A stretch of 64,000 bases of DNA from Trichostrongylus colubriformis (GCA_963978905.1 OZ022256.1:49648001-49712000), one strand, 5' to 3'. Counted from the stretch's first letter, positions 47,384-59,604 are shown. Made by a program: numbers and translations. Notes: generated from the letters alone by a model not told the origin.

Positions 47384-50300
47384 TTATGCACGTCGTGTAC
47401 GAAATTCCTTGAGTATATGCAGCAGTGATGGAAACGCTTCACGGACCATCAGGGCTAAACCAAATGATAGCGCGATGACACGAATCTCGTTTTCGCTACT
47501 CATCACCCATTCCATCTGAAAAAAAAAGAATTATTAGAAGAATTTTTTTATTGCACTTGCAAAAGCGCAACTGTTTGATGCGCAAACGGCTTCATTCACC
47601 CTGGGTTAACCTGGCGGATTTATCTCTGACCTGGGCTGAGGAACTATTGGGTTAAGGACAGCATTAGGGATAATGCGGAAATGGAGAAATCCCTACAAGA
47701 AGTCACTCATATGGTAGTCCTGGGCCTAAGAAGGCTATCTGCGGCGAAATCCCGGTGAAAAAGCGCCCCTCCAAGCTGTAGAAACCCTGCGAAACGCCGC
47801 AATCATGCAGCGGTTCCGCCTCTTGGACACAGCGGTCCCGCCTCCCGATGACGTAATTCCCGATTGACTGGGGTGGGAGCAGCAGGAGATGCGGCAGGAT
47901 CGAAGGTTTTGCGGCGCGCTTTCGCAGTTTTAGCTTGAAGCTCACTCCAAAAAATAGATGCTGTCGTATTTCCAAACATTTCCTTGTGTTTACTTGGCAA
48001 CATGCCAATGGAAAACTAGATCAGATATTTATGGTCATTGTTATGATTACAGCTAGCTATTATAGATCAGACTACTCGCCTCTTGACGGACAGGTCGTCC
48101 GCGTCGAGAATCAACAGTGGAAAGGGGGTCTTATTTCTCGGGTTTTGGGCCATTTCCATCCGTTTTTTTCTCCGCTATCCTGTAACTAGGCATCTCGATT
48201 TCCATATGCACTATTTCTTTTTCTTTTCGTCCGACTTTCCCCTAATGCTGCCTTTAAGGGGATGAAGGATTGTTAGCTAATTTGATGAGTTCATATCAGG
48301 GTCAAGCATAGCGTCGAGATGGATTTTTGAAAAATACGACCCCCCTCCTAGAAAGGAATCAATAGATGATTGCTATGTAGTATAAGGTGTGATTCACGAT
48401 CTTGAGCCTCGAGATCGTCAACTTGAGATCACGTCGTCAGCCTAAAAAACCTCATCAAGAAGAAGTGCTCGGAGACTTTCTTAGAATGTGACCCCCTCCT
48501 TTCAAGGATTCCACGCCCATATTTGGCCGTGACTACGTGGAGTTGGCCCGGGTGTTTTGAACGTTTGCAGTTGGAGAATAAGACATGTGCATGGCGCACC
48601 CTGACAGCATCGAGCGAGATCGTGCCGATTCTTCGGAGTCATGCGTTTTCATCTTCCTGCAGAAGTCTCTCGAGAGATCTTCGCTTCCCATTTCGTCGAA
48701 GTAAAACAACAGATTCGTCACCCTTTTCGTCGCATTTCAACATCGAAGTGTTCTTGTATTTTTCATCGATCATTTTTTCAACATTTTGCAACAATCAATC
48801 TTTCCGCATGCTCCCATTCCTCTGGTCGAACGTCAAAGTTGGTTTTTATGATAGGATGGACCTCGGTCAAAATGGAGTTGGTGTGAGTCGTTTACAATTC
48901 ATCGCTACGCTTCAAAAGTTACCTAGGTTACGATTAGGTTGGGTTAAGTAAAATATTTGAGAAAGACGCCCCTCCCCTCCCCTCCCGTAACTAATCTCGA
49001 CATCGTAATCGCGCTCCCTCCATGACTGCTGGAAACGCTAAAGGTCGTCAACTTCAAGGTCATCTCATGGGCTGAAAATTACTAAAAATTGGTTGCTATG
49101 GAGAAATACCCGAGGGGATTTCAAAACGATCTCCTTCTTCCAGCATCAGGTGCTAATCCCTTTTCCAGTCTAATGTACGACCCCACGAGAAATCTCTTCC
49201 TGATGGTCACATCTATGTCCTCCATTTTGATCCTCCTTCGGATAATTGAAAGTATCCTCGATGTGCAGGGATAGTCTAATTCTTCCTAATCGCTCTGTGT
49301 TAAAACAAAAACCTTGTTTTTGTCATTAAAAGGAAAAACAGAGTATTTGAAATTTCTTCAAGTTCCTTCTTTTTGAGCAATTATTAGGTCGAACCATAAT
49401 TTCTGTCACACTTTCATTTTCTATTCATTTCAATTTCTGTCAATGGTACATATTTTGTTAACTGAAGTTAGACACAAATAAAGAAAAATAAATTTGAAAT
49501 TCTTTTCATGGTGACAGAAATTATGGTTCAACCTAATATAATAGTGATGTAGATTCTAAACCATTCATAGAACCCAGTGAATGCCATTTTATTAGGGTGT
49601 AAACTAGGCCGTCCCACTTGAAGCGATCCCAAAGTAAATAGTATTAGCTTGTCTCTAAGGCACTATATATTTATGTTGAAAAAATTTGCCTCATGAGGAC
49701 GTCATGCAATCTCTCACGCGAAAAAGGAAATCCGGTTGCGATACAGCTCCTCAAAGTGGTGACCGAAGAGGGAGCCTCAGAGCTACTGCCCGCCCCATCG
49801 TCCGCCGCTGTCGAAACGAAGAGTGGGACTATTCGCGCAATTTTCTCTTCCCACGATGCATTTCCGACAGCGGCGGACGACGGGGCGGGCATTTGCTCTG
49901 CCCCCCCCCCCTCGTCCTTCAAAATAAGGAGCTGTATCCTGACTGGATTCTTGCTTTTCTACGTGGAACTTTGCATGCGGCCCTTATTAGACAAATACAA
50001 CATAAATATATGGAAATTAGAGAAACTAATTGTTCGGTGTACGACACTTTAAACATTGGTTCATAATTGGTGAAGCATACAATCAACATTCCCAGCTTTC
50101 TGACTGCGTTTGTTGGGAGGGGGTGGGGGGAATGCAAAGTTTTCGTTTCGCTTATGTTCATGGTAGAGTGGGAAATTTAGATGCCTTTTCTCGCATTGCT
50201 GCCACTTACTTAAAAGAGAAAAAAATTCATGGAAGCGAGTATAGGGCTATAAAATGGTCGGCTCTCTGCTACAAGCGGAATGAACTAAAAAAATTTACCC

Positions 50301-53300
50301 ACTTTTACCGAATTTTCTTTGAAGAATGATGTCTTCGGCTCGATAATGGCTGTGACGATATCCTGAGAGATCAGGTTCCATTTTTGTCGTGTGAAAGAAC
50401 ATCCACAACAAAAAAGTAATCTCATAAGAGTGGGACGAATTGCTTCGATTCGGGTGCTGCAAAAGTTCGCTTTAAATTTTCGTAAAAAAAACTGCAAGGC
50501 TAAGATTTATTTTCGTACATATGCACAAGCTACACGATTCGCTGCATTTCGAATTGCTCAACCAGCCATGTTAAGCAGCCGCTATGCTGGGGACAGTAGT
50601 TGCCGGAACTCGCCTTTTTTTCTCGAACTGCTTGATACTCTCTGAGGGAGTTCCACCAAGATATTTGATGGTTTTTGTATGCCTCTTTGAGTTGAGATAA
50701 GGCTACTTCAACGATCAGTATTGCCCCTTGATGTACACTCGCCATGCTCGCAATTTTGCCTTCCGAATCTCTCTATTTTTCGGCCACGGCAGTTACTCAG
50801 AATATTGCCAGTTTACCACTTAAAAAATGGAAAAACCTTGTTCTGCGGCCTCAAGAATTATGAGGATGAAAAGTTAGACATCAAAGGCACACGTAGGGGT
50901 AAGAAGAAAATGAGAGCGGTGAGTACATGCTTTCTGCAATCACACCTTCCCTCCAGAAGAGATGATGTGTAGCGAAACCCACATTGATAGCTTGAATCTT
51001 ATCATGATCCCGCAGCCCGGCGCGGCGTTCTACAGTTCATCAGCCAGGCGAGTTGCCAGCGATTGCGGGACGACTCTCGCGGCCGGCTGATTTAGTCTCT
51101 CGCCCGTCTGCAGTCTACCCACGGCTAGCGACGCAGAGGGCACAAGAGGCTTCCGGATTCCTCTTTTCAAGTTTTCTGGCGGTTCTATTTCCTTATCTAC
51201 CTTACACTGCTGGGCACCACTACTTTCATATTCTATATTCCTAACTAATTTACCCCTGTCAGTGTCTTTAGAGGCAGTGGACACGCTGACCGTATGGACA
51301 AAGTGCCGACGGGTTCTGCGTACGCGCTCCTCATTGGATATAGCGTCACCGTAATTCACTAAGCGCTTCCTGTCACTCTACCCATCCACTCAGTGAACCT
51401 ACTGCATTTAATCAAGGAGATCAAACATAACTTACCCTTTCATGTCATCCGTATTCGACTGTATAGTGATGATTTCACCCATCTCTCGTATTTCGTACAC
51501 CGTCATACCTGAACTGAAAAAATTAAATTCATTTCTTAACTGTTCACTTTTCGGGATCCATCCCTACAATTTTATGTACCTTTGATGAGCTTCATCTACA
51601 GTATTAATTGAAATTTATCTCTGGATTCCATGGATTTTGCACCATTCGTATAAAAATAGATATAAATAAAGTAAAATAAAATAGAAATAATATAAATATG
51701 GGGTTAAGTGGAGAGACTGCTTATTGAACCCGAACAACCACAACTTTTCCATGGCTCACTATCGAAATAGAATAAAGGCTAATTTTGATCTTTCTTTCTG
51801 GAGAGGATCTATGGCACGTACAGGACCATAAGTGAAGTGCACTGCAATGAAATTCGTTAGCAGTAAATTAACTTTGAATCCAGTGGGATTACAACGGAGC
51901 TTTATAAAATAAAAAAGGCAGGGTACTCTGCAATAGTAATATTTGCAAGGGAATATGAACTCTTCCTTCCAAAATATTCAGCAGCAACATCATATTAGTA
52001 GATGCTTAGCTAGTAGTACGAAACGCTCCGGTGGTTATGGTATACAATTGTGACAGGTGCGGAACTTATAGTCATTACTGTGTGTATACCTTCCTGCTAT
52101 GCCTGAACTTACAGCCTTGAACCGATAGTTTGCCTACTAAATGAAGTATAATAGATAGAAGTAAAACGAGAGCAATCATTCCAAGATCTTTGAGATAAAT
52201 CTATCCGAGTGATGTAGATACCAGGTAAATTTTTATATTATTATAATGATGAATTGTTATATTTTATATATTATATTTATTAATTTGCAAAATGATTACC
52301 CGTCACTGGATGTGCGATTTTTGCAACAAGATTGGCCGAATCTTCATCGCTTGCTAGAGTTAGATCGCAAATTTTTCGCTTTCCTTCGTTGATCATCATG
52401 CCATCAGGATAGAGGCTGGCTGAAAAATGAATCCGAGTATTTGTGACGTTACTTCAAAACTCAGTTGAATGTGTTTCTATGTGAAAGCTACCTGTCATGA
52501 TACGGTAACCGGTATGATCGGTAATATCGAAATCGATAGGGTCGAATTGTACGGAATTCCGTAGGATATACTGACTCACTGCTTGTTGGTACTGAAATAA
52601 GTGAAAATACTATTTGGGCAGTCCGAGTAAAGTGGAACAGTGGCTGGAAACATTTAGACATCTAAAAGTAGTTCGCAGATTCGATTCTCTCTGTAGACTA
52701 GCCTGTCAAGCTCCAAGTCACTGTCAAGGCTTATAACCCTTTCAATCATTGCGATGATCTCGAATGGGAGTTAAAGGTGTGGCGTATGCCAAAGGGTTCC
52801 TTTACACGGATATCTTGCGTCATATACATGGAATTCGTATCGTACTTTTGCTCGGAATTGAACTAATTCGACTAATGGACCAGTATTTTATGCCAGTTGG
52901 TTTATTACACCGTCAGTGGAGTTGCACTGAGTGTGTCCTTAGGCAATTTCTTGGTTTTCTCCCATTTCTCATGCTCTGTCATTTGTTGCTGTTTTTCTGG
53001 AAATGCATAAACTTGTCCAAGGCAATCGATTTCGGAATACTCCTCCATTTTCTTACTGAGATTGGAAATTGGGATGGGGAGGGGGGGGGGGGGGGGTAGG
53101 TGTGAGCCCTGTAGTTTTCCTTGTCTCTTGACGAAAATCACCCGAGCAATCATAAGTGTGGAAGGAGCAATAGCATTAAAGAAAGCAATAAGTTATTTAG
53201 TCGTTTTCTCGTTTTTTAATTATAATAATTTGATAATTCAGGTATTTCAGAAGGTACGATTAAACATATATGTCATTAGTCCAAGAAAACGAAGTGTGAT

Positions 53301-56300
53301 GCACTTCACAGTTGAAAAAGAGCACCCCAACTCCTCAACAAAGCCCTATATGGCCCCTTACAATTAGATCCCTGCTGTCCTGGTCCTTTCCACGAGCTAG
53401 AGCGCCATCTACGGCAAATCCCGCGGAATCATTCGATATTTCAGCGATGGGGTGGTCCCGAAAACTCGTCCACGCGAACATTACGGGGGGAGGGGGGGGG
53501 GGTTGGGGGTCGCATCTCTCGAGCTCAGACCTTTTCGTTTTTTCTCATTTGAAGCACTTCTCAGCACCTCTAGTTATCTCCAACCCGTTGCATTTTTTTT
53601 TCTGTAAATGTGTATTTTTTAATGACGCCAAACAATAGCCTCTGTTCGCCTCGTTCATTCTTGGAACATTTTGCCTTAGGAGGAAAGTCAGGGCAACGTT
53701 TATTGTTTCATGATTTATGCTGCCAATGCAACGGAAGCTACTTGAGATTCCCTGAGGTGAACTAGAAGGGTCAGCTTTTCCATCTCAATTTCCAATTTTG
53801 CTTTTAAGTCACAATCGTATTGAATCGTTCTGTGAAAAGAAAGTTTCACTGCTAACTTCATATTTCAATCCCGGTCTTTGTTTACAACGGAGAGGCAAGC
53901 CACATTAAAATTCTCGCAACTTTCTTGATCAGAGCTCTTCCTGGAGGTATGGATGAAGCACTCGGGATAGGACCAAGCAAGTAGCCACTGGAGGAACGCT
54001 CGCGACCCTCACCACTCCCATCAGTGGCATGCAGTAAGAATCCACTTACGAGCGCACCGCCCACTCATCAAATTCCACTGCTATTATTGAAAAATTCTCT
54101 TTCACACCCTCGTATATCTATACCATAGCTTGTTTCCTGATTTCAAAATTTTATTTCGGAGGAAAAAAGTTGTGAAATTTGTCGTCATCAAAATGAAGCG
54201 AGGAGAATAAATTGTTCGTTATACTTATTCATGGATAATTTATTCTTATTTCAATACCTATTTCTTATTTCTATCCTTCTTATTGATAACGAAGCACTTT
54301 CGAAGAAAAGGCTTCTTTTGTAGCTTCCATATGGTGTGTTAAGCACTTAACGAGGTAGAATGGAATGTTCCGGAGGAAGTTTATTGTTATCAAATGTCAC
54401 GAACCGCATTACTGCTTGTTTGTCATAAATTCGAAGATCGTTGGGATTTTTTTTGATGATCGTGTGACTGATCGGTGCGTCCAGCTTTTGTCAGCTAATT
54501 TATTGCCTCGCGGCACCCATCGTTGCATTTCTCAACTATGTTGCCATCATTTCAATGTCTTCACCAAGCAAGACGTCCGCTGTCGTGGTGAAGAGTTCAT
54601 TTTAGAACAGTAGGCGGTGCTATCCGTAGTGTTGAAGGGTTCGCTACGCTCCACCCAAACTACACTCTTCCTTTACTATCAAGAATAAAAACAACAATGT
54701 TCGCGGTAAAGTTCAGCTTAAATGCGAAAGTATTCCCATTTTTCGCCAACTTCCGTTTCTTTACCGGAAACCTTTCGGTTGAGCGCTACCGTTTTTCAAA
54801 TGTTGTTAACATGGTTGAAAGTCAATTCTCCAATTTATCCGCTGTGACTGAATTTTATCGCTCCCTCTTTCCCATTGCTAGCGATGTCTCACATCCGATT
54901 GTCTTCCGTTTCGTTTTTTACTTTCCTAGAATTAGCTTCAATTCGGTCCATTATTCTTAAAGAGGCCATCAATTTACTGCCCGTTGAAAGTATTAGGTTG
55001 TCGGGAAAGTTCTTTCGTTTTTTAAAATTTGCTTTTTTGCCTCAAACTGCTTTCCAGAAATTTCTTCTGTACATATATATGTAGTATAAGTTCTCACGCA
55101 TCTATAGGTATTATTGTCTTCCATCTCTCGCATAACCTTTTTCGGCAAAATAAACATATCAAAGGTCAACCTCATTTTCAATACAAAAATTATAAAAAAA
55201 TTTTCTTTGAATGGCGTTAGACAGGGAAAGGAAAAGGTGATAATCCGATGGAGCAAGATCAGGGCTATAAGGTGGATGGGGTAGCAATTTTTATCCAAGC
55301 TCGAGAATTTTTTGGCGAGTCATTTTTTCAATAGTGGTAAAAAAAATTTCAAATTTTTTTTTAAAAAAAATTCTTGAGCTCGGATAAAAATTGCTGCCTT
55401 ATAGCCCTGATCTTGCTCCATCGAATTATCACCTTTTCCTTTCCCTGTCTAACGCCATTCAAAGAAAAAAGTTGGAATTGAAAATGAGGTGACTTTTGAT
55501 ATCTTTATTTTGCCGAAAAGGGTTATCCGGGAGATGGAAGACAACAATACCTATAGATGCGTGAGAACTTATACTACATATATATGTACAGAAGAAATTT
55601 CTGGAAAGCAGTTTTAAGGGAAAAAAGCAAGTTTTCAAAAAACGAAAGAACTTTCCCGACAACCTAATAGAAGCAGAGGAGCAAGTGAGTGCTGATGGCG
55701 AACACTGTGAGATTTTTCATATTTCACTCGTGAAGTCTAGAAATGGGCCTTTATCTGTAGCATTACGAACGTAACGTTAGCTAAAGTACCATGCAGATCT
55801 ACGATGTGTGGCGGTCATAGGTAGCACATGGCGTGGTCGCATAGACGCGTGTGTGCGACTTTCATAGGGCCCGGTAAGTCAAAGTAGGTCGCTTTGAGTG
55901 CTGTTTTCGAGCTTTCAAAATTGCTACAGCTTCAAGCACGCAATTTATCTTACAATTAGACCATATAGTTAATTTATAGTAAGCTCGTTCCTTAACAATA
56001 AGCACCTAAATTATCGCACCCACCGCTTTCCAACGTTATTTATGCAACCCTTTTGTTTGACCATTGCACATACTTATTATCCAGGCGTGTGTCTTCATGG
56101 GGTTGTAGGATACACTTCCGCTGGGCGATTTCAGAGACACCAAGAGGCGTAAGTTTGGCAGATTGTGGGATATAAAGTATGGGTGCTCAGCAGTGTGACA
56201 GTAGAGAAAGAACGAAATAAATGGCAGAAGCCCTTAGAAATAGCAACCTAAAACCCCCCTCTCTTTTGTACCCCTTTGCGTCATTAGCCGGGATAGACTG

Positions 56301-58180
56301 CAGACGGGCCGTGAGGCTATACCAGCCGAATGCAAACGTTGTAACGTCCTCGTGGGAAACTCGCCTGGCTGATGAACTGCAGAACGCTCGCCGTGCTGCG
56401 GTACCGTAGTGAAACCCCAAGACCCTTTTTTCAATGCGAGTTTCAACACGCACCACCTCTTCTGAAGTGGAGGGTTTGTTTTCAGATAACATTTATTCGC
56501 AGTTCTCTTTTCCTCCTTATCCCTCCCGATGCCTTTAATGCGTGGCCCCTGAGTGGGCTGATTTTCTTTTACTGGTCGGTCAGTGCTCACTATACACCCT
56601 AATTGAGTATCTTCATTGATTACTTGAATTTCTTGCGAAACTAAACAACCATTACCCATTAATCATATGAGGCCCTGAATGCGATGGGTTAGGCTTGACT
56701 AGTTGCTTTCGAAGTTATGCACAGTAAATCTTGATAGCATGAATGCTGAAGTTGTCTTTTTTGCATGCGCTAATAACTTGCTCACATAATCGCCTGTTTC
56801 GAGATATTTTTACAAATGTGAATATTGGAGCGTGGGCCACCCACGCCCCAATATTCACTTCGAACTAAAAATAGTTTCAGAGCTGAAGGAAAGCTCATCA
56901 CCTCTTTCGCTTCAAAATCTGCTCTAATGTCTTCTTTTTATTAGTTCTTTGATTGTGTCCCCATGAGTTCCGGACGTTTTGCCTTCCCATTGGTGGTCAC
57001 AGCGATAGTGCAATGACGGGGGAAGCTAAAGGCGTCGTTAATTTGAACATTGGCCTATTCAAGTTTTGCATCTAACGCGGTGGTACACCGTGATCACCAC
57101 CAAGCTTTTCGTAGTTAATGTTTGGCGTCAAGTAAAAAGCAAGGTGGTGTAAGTGCACACGATACGCCTGACCTGAAGCCAAGAAATTCGTAGTGCTACA
57201 CTCGTACGTTTTAGTGCACTGCCGTAATACACCGTCTCGTGATTTATCTCTCCACTTCGTAGTTACAGAAACATTTCATAATGAACAATGTTACGGTATG
57301 CCGTTGAGAAAGATGCAGACTTTTACTTGTGATCTGTTAGTCCATCAGTCTTACAAGGACTGGACTCGTCTCAGTGGGAGGGTAAATTATTATTAGGTAG
57401 CTTTATGTCGAAGCCGCCGCGTGCCGCGAGCGGCACGGCGAAGGCGAGTTGATTTCTTCGCGTGTGATTGCGTACATACATTGCGCGCACTCCCTTTGAA
57501 GGTTTACGCGCGACTTAATTATTCTTTGATTAAGATTGTCATCATGTAACGCTAGTATTCTTTTACTTTTTATCTTGCTATTTAGTTTTCTTAGGGTGCA
57601 AAAACTATTGATTTTTGGTAACAATAAGATGAACAAATATTTTTTGATTCTTCATGGTACCAGCTCATGGTGTCCTGAACGGAATTTCAACTGACTCGCG
57701 TCGCATTCGCGGCAACTCGTGCTGATCCCGCCGCGAGTGTGACGTCGCAAAGCGAAAATTCGACAAAAGGCCGCACGCCCGTATTCCACTATCTCAGCGA
57801 ATTTATTCAAAAATCGAATTTTTGGCTCAGGGCAATTTTGACAAGTTAGGAGCTCCCATACATCAGGAACGCGTCAAATTTTGGTAGCGTAGTATGCAAA
57901 ACCTTTGAAAAGCATTACTATTCGTTGGAAAAATTTCCAAAGCAGGCAAAGCTTCAGCTTGTCACTATAGCCGTACGGGACTCTGCACCGGGTGGCTAGT
58001 TTCAATAAACGCTGATTTTTCGAATATTTCGGTATAGAAACTGAATGCCTGGGTATTCTCTAATAACATTTAATTACCTGTGTCATGTCACTGATCCGTA
58101 TCTCAACGCCTTCCACTTTTTGCAAAATATTGACGGGTTCGATTTTTGTGAGCTGCGGTGCGAGTACGGTAGATAATCTT
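47384..58180 (-). CDS. Small protein with C-terminal hydrophobic helix; possible scramblase-like (Tubby/LURP-type) fold, N-terminus unresolved
   Basis: Six exons join in phase on the minus strand: 58180-58078, 52591-52492, 52419-52300, 51508-51436, 50456-50309 and 47515-47384 (TAA). All have GT/AG borders. They encode 225 residues plus an incomplete first codon. The order is LTKIEPVNILQKVEGVE, YILRNSVQFDPIDFDITD, ASLYPDGMMINEGKRK, MTVYEIREMGEIITIQS, RLLFCCGCSF, KWNLISQDIVTAIIEP, then a hydrophobic helix VIALSFGLALMV near the C-terminus. A short LT-I-E/D-QKVE resemblance, alternating strands and one terminal helix recall phospholipid scramblase relatives, but the cysteine and calcium motifs are absent, so this is tentative. 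The first exon needs two upstream bases; a signal-peptide-like frame at 58597-58490 does not join in phase. Gene structure is firm and function is not. Confidence 0.75.
47652..48257. mobile_element. TTAA-ended TIR element (family C), copy 3, carrying a small insertion
   Basis: Starts TTAAGGACAGCATTAGGG and ends CCCCTAATGCTGCCTTTAA. It is about 605 bp, longer than copies 1, 2 and 4 because of a 46-bp insertion at 48026-48071 bounded by a duplicated TAGATCAGA. It lies in the last intron of the scramblase-like gene. Confidence 0.85.
48258..49383. other. Intron sequence, unassigned
   Basis: Part of the intron between exons 50456-50309 and 47515-47384. No supported feature apart from the 19-base block at 48511-48529 shared with 28151. 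A 142-codon frame at 48523-48951 shows no motif. Confidence 0.4.
49384..49536. mobile_element. Short mariner-type MITE (153 bp)
   Basis: Ends TTAGGTCGAACCATAATTTC and GAAATTATGGTTCAACCTAA form a terminal inverted repeat of about 25 bp, flanked by TA. It is non-coding and lies in an intron of the scramblase-like gene. Confidence 0.8.
49660..50035. repeat. Family E palindromic element, copy 3
   Basis: An imperfect palindrome. ATTTATGTTG, GATACAGCTCCTCA and CCGCCCCATCGTCCGCCGC on the left mirror GCGGCGGACGACGGGGCGGG, GGAGCTGTATC and ACATAAATAT on the right. It is related to 10395-10700 and 5777-6207. It is in an intron. Confidence 0.75.
51000..51365 (-). repeat. Dispersed repeat family D, copy 2 (inverted)
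   Basis: Complement of family D wording: CCCGTCTGCAGTCTACCC and GTTCATCAGCCAGGCGAGTT, matching ACTCGCCTGGCTGATGAACT of copy 3. It lies in the intron between exons 51508-51436 and 50456-50309. Confidence 0.6.
54993..55667. mobile_element. Large palindromic mariner-type MITE (family H), copy 2
   Basis: Ends TTAGGTTGTCGGGAAAGTTC and its complement GAACTTTCCCGACAACCTAA, flanked by TA. The arms mirror through TTCTTCTGTACATATATATG, CGCATCTATAGGTATT and GGAAAGGAAAAGGTGATAAT to an AT-rich centre near 55350. It is close to 19250-19926 in sequence and length. The cleaner ends suggest it is the younger copy. Confidence 0.85.
56125..56480 (+). repeat. Dispersed repeat family D, copy 3
   Basis: Same orientation and block order as 540-880, including TTTGGCAGATTGTGGGATAT, ACAGTAGAGAAAGAACGA, TAGACTGCAGACGGGCC and CCTCTTCTGAAGTGGA. 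Confidence 0.65.
56818..56858. repeat. Tight 19-bp hairpin with a 3-base loop
   Basis: GTGAATATTGGAGCGTGGG, loop CCA, then a complementary arm with a single mismatch. It is isolated in intron sequence. Confidence 0.8.
57398..57778. mobile_element. MITE of family G, copy 2
   Basis: Begins near CTTTATGTCGAAG and ends near CGAAAATTCGACAAAAGG. It shares CACGGCGAAGGCGAGTTGAT, TGATTGCGTACAT and GCCGCGAGTGTGACGT with 22510-22815. Boundaries are approximate. Confidence 0.65.
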
Positions 58181-58489
58181 CTGAAATGAAGTAGCTTATT
58201 CTATTATACCAGCAATATCTACTTCTTTTATGAATGTTTACAACAATAGGGATGTTTTTAATTGAACAACGTCATTAAATGTCAAGATGAGTTGTGAAAA
58301 GTTTGAATGTGTGGAGCTCAAATACTTTCCGCGATAATCGCACCAGCTATTTACCCTGCCGCAGCCGATAGATCCCCGGATAAATGTCGAGGCTGTACCC
58401 TTTGAGCGGCGCCAGGAGGCTTCCTGGCAGCGTCAAGCCCGCTGGAAGCAACTGCGACCCCGCCCATAAGCTGCGACCACACCTTGCAT

Positions 58490-58597
58490 TGGACAAAGCT
58501 TTTCCAACATGGGGTTTACGCGGGCCTGTGATTCGGCGATAAGATAAGATAAAGAACAAATTGCCAGTAGAATGAAACGTAACTCAAGGTTCCTCAT
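58490..58597 (-). CDS. Possible signal-peptide exon, unplaced
   Basis: From an ATG at 58597 the minus strand reads MRNLELRFILLAICSLSYLI, then AESQARVNPMLEKLCPMQ. This is a classic secretory signal followed by a short mature start and a possible donor. It lies just upstream of the exon at 58180, but none of its possible donors gives the required phase. It may belong to that gene through a missed small exon, to another gene, or be chance. Confidence 0.25.
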
Positions 58598-59433
58598 GAT
58601 ACCATCCAACGGAAACTGATTCAAAGGCTCACTTTCACGCGGTAATCTCGTACAAGGCCAGATATCAGAAGGCCTAATTTTTGCCATTTTCGGGGCTTCC
58701 TTCCTGTGTCTTTCTCGGTGTATTCTTCAAGACCTCTAATTTCATGATTCGGCTATTAAACCCACTCAAGGTAATCGCGGAAAGTGCCTTTAACCTCCAC
58801 TACGAGCCCCGCCTTCGTTTCATTAATTCTCGGTGGCGTGCAATAATCGTGTAATTAGCAGTGCAGCGACGCGACCGCCCGTCTGTTGCAGCAGGTCGCT
58901 GCGTTACGTGATACTGCCAGCCGAACTTTGATTACAGTATATAGGTATTTGATAGCTTTAATCGAATAATAGTGCTCACCTCGCTTGCCGTGTTATTTGG
59001 GCGGTCATGGACTGGCGTCTTCCCGCCATACTTACCTTGTTACTCTGAATTCGTGCACGATTTGGATGTGTAATAGAGCTCTGGAAATAATGGCATCATT
59101 GAGTGAAGAACATGGTTATTTCACGAGAGTTAACGACATTTAGTCATCCGACAGAAGCAAGATAGAGCATTAAAGTGGCTTTTTGAGGGGTTCGTCGACT
59201 TTTTGACTGGGAAGTAACAGTATCATTGTAGCGTCTGTTAGAGTCATCACAGTACTGTAGCCATTGCAATACTTGGAGGCTCAGCTCTGACAATGTTGCG
59301 GGTCATGAGGGTTCGAGCAATTGTTTCTTTTACATCCGAAGACCCTTCACTGCTATTACCTTTTGGAGTAGAGCATTGTCAGTCCAGGTGTTTTTGGGTG
59401 TGTAAGGCGTACTGTTGCGCAAAGATTGCCTTA
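58598..59433. other. Unassigned stretch
   Basis: No supported feature. An 8-bp inverted pair GCAGCGAC/GTCGCTGC lies near 58862-58901. Confidence 0.4.
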
Positions 59434-59604
59434 GGCCGTGTTCATACTTTGTGCCGGCAGGCGTGACTGCGCTCACAGGCAGTGAGTCAGAGTGGCACGG
59501 GAGGTGCAGAGACGACGCAGAAAACGAGACAGGGTGGCATGCGCGGATACGCAGAGACACGCAGCCACGCTGTGCCGCCTACACCGCAAAGTACGAACGC
59601 GGCG
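59434..59604. mobile_element. PIF/Harbinger-like MITE (family B), copy 5 (inverted)
   Basis: 171 bp between TTA duplications at 59431-59433 and 59605-59607. Begins GGCCGTGTTCATACTTTGTG and ends GCAAAGTACGAACGCGGCG. Orientation follows the 24-kb copy. Confidence 0.85.

Larger units (their letters stand above)
52592..58077. other. Long intron of the scramblase-like gene
   Basis: This 5.5-kb intron contains the palindromic element 54993-55667, the family D repeat 56125-56480, the hairpin 56818-56858 and the family G MITE 57398-57778. It also has poly-G runs near 53080 and 53487. The rest is unassigned. Confidence 0.6.
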
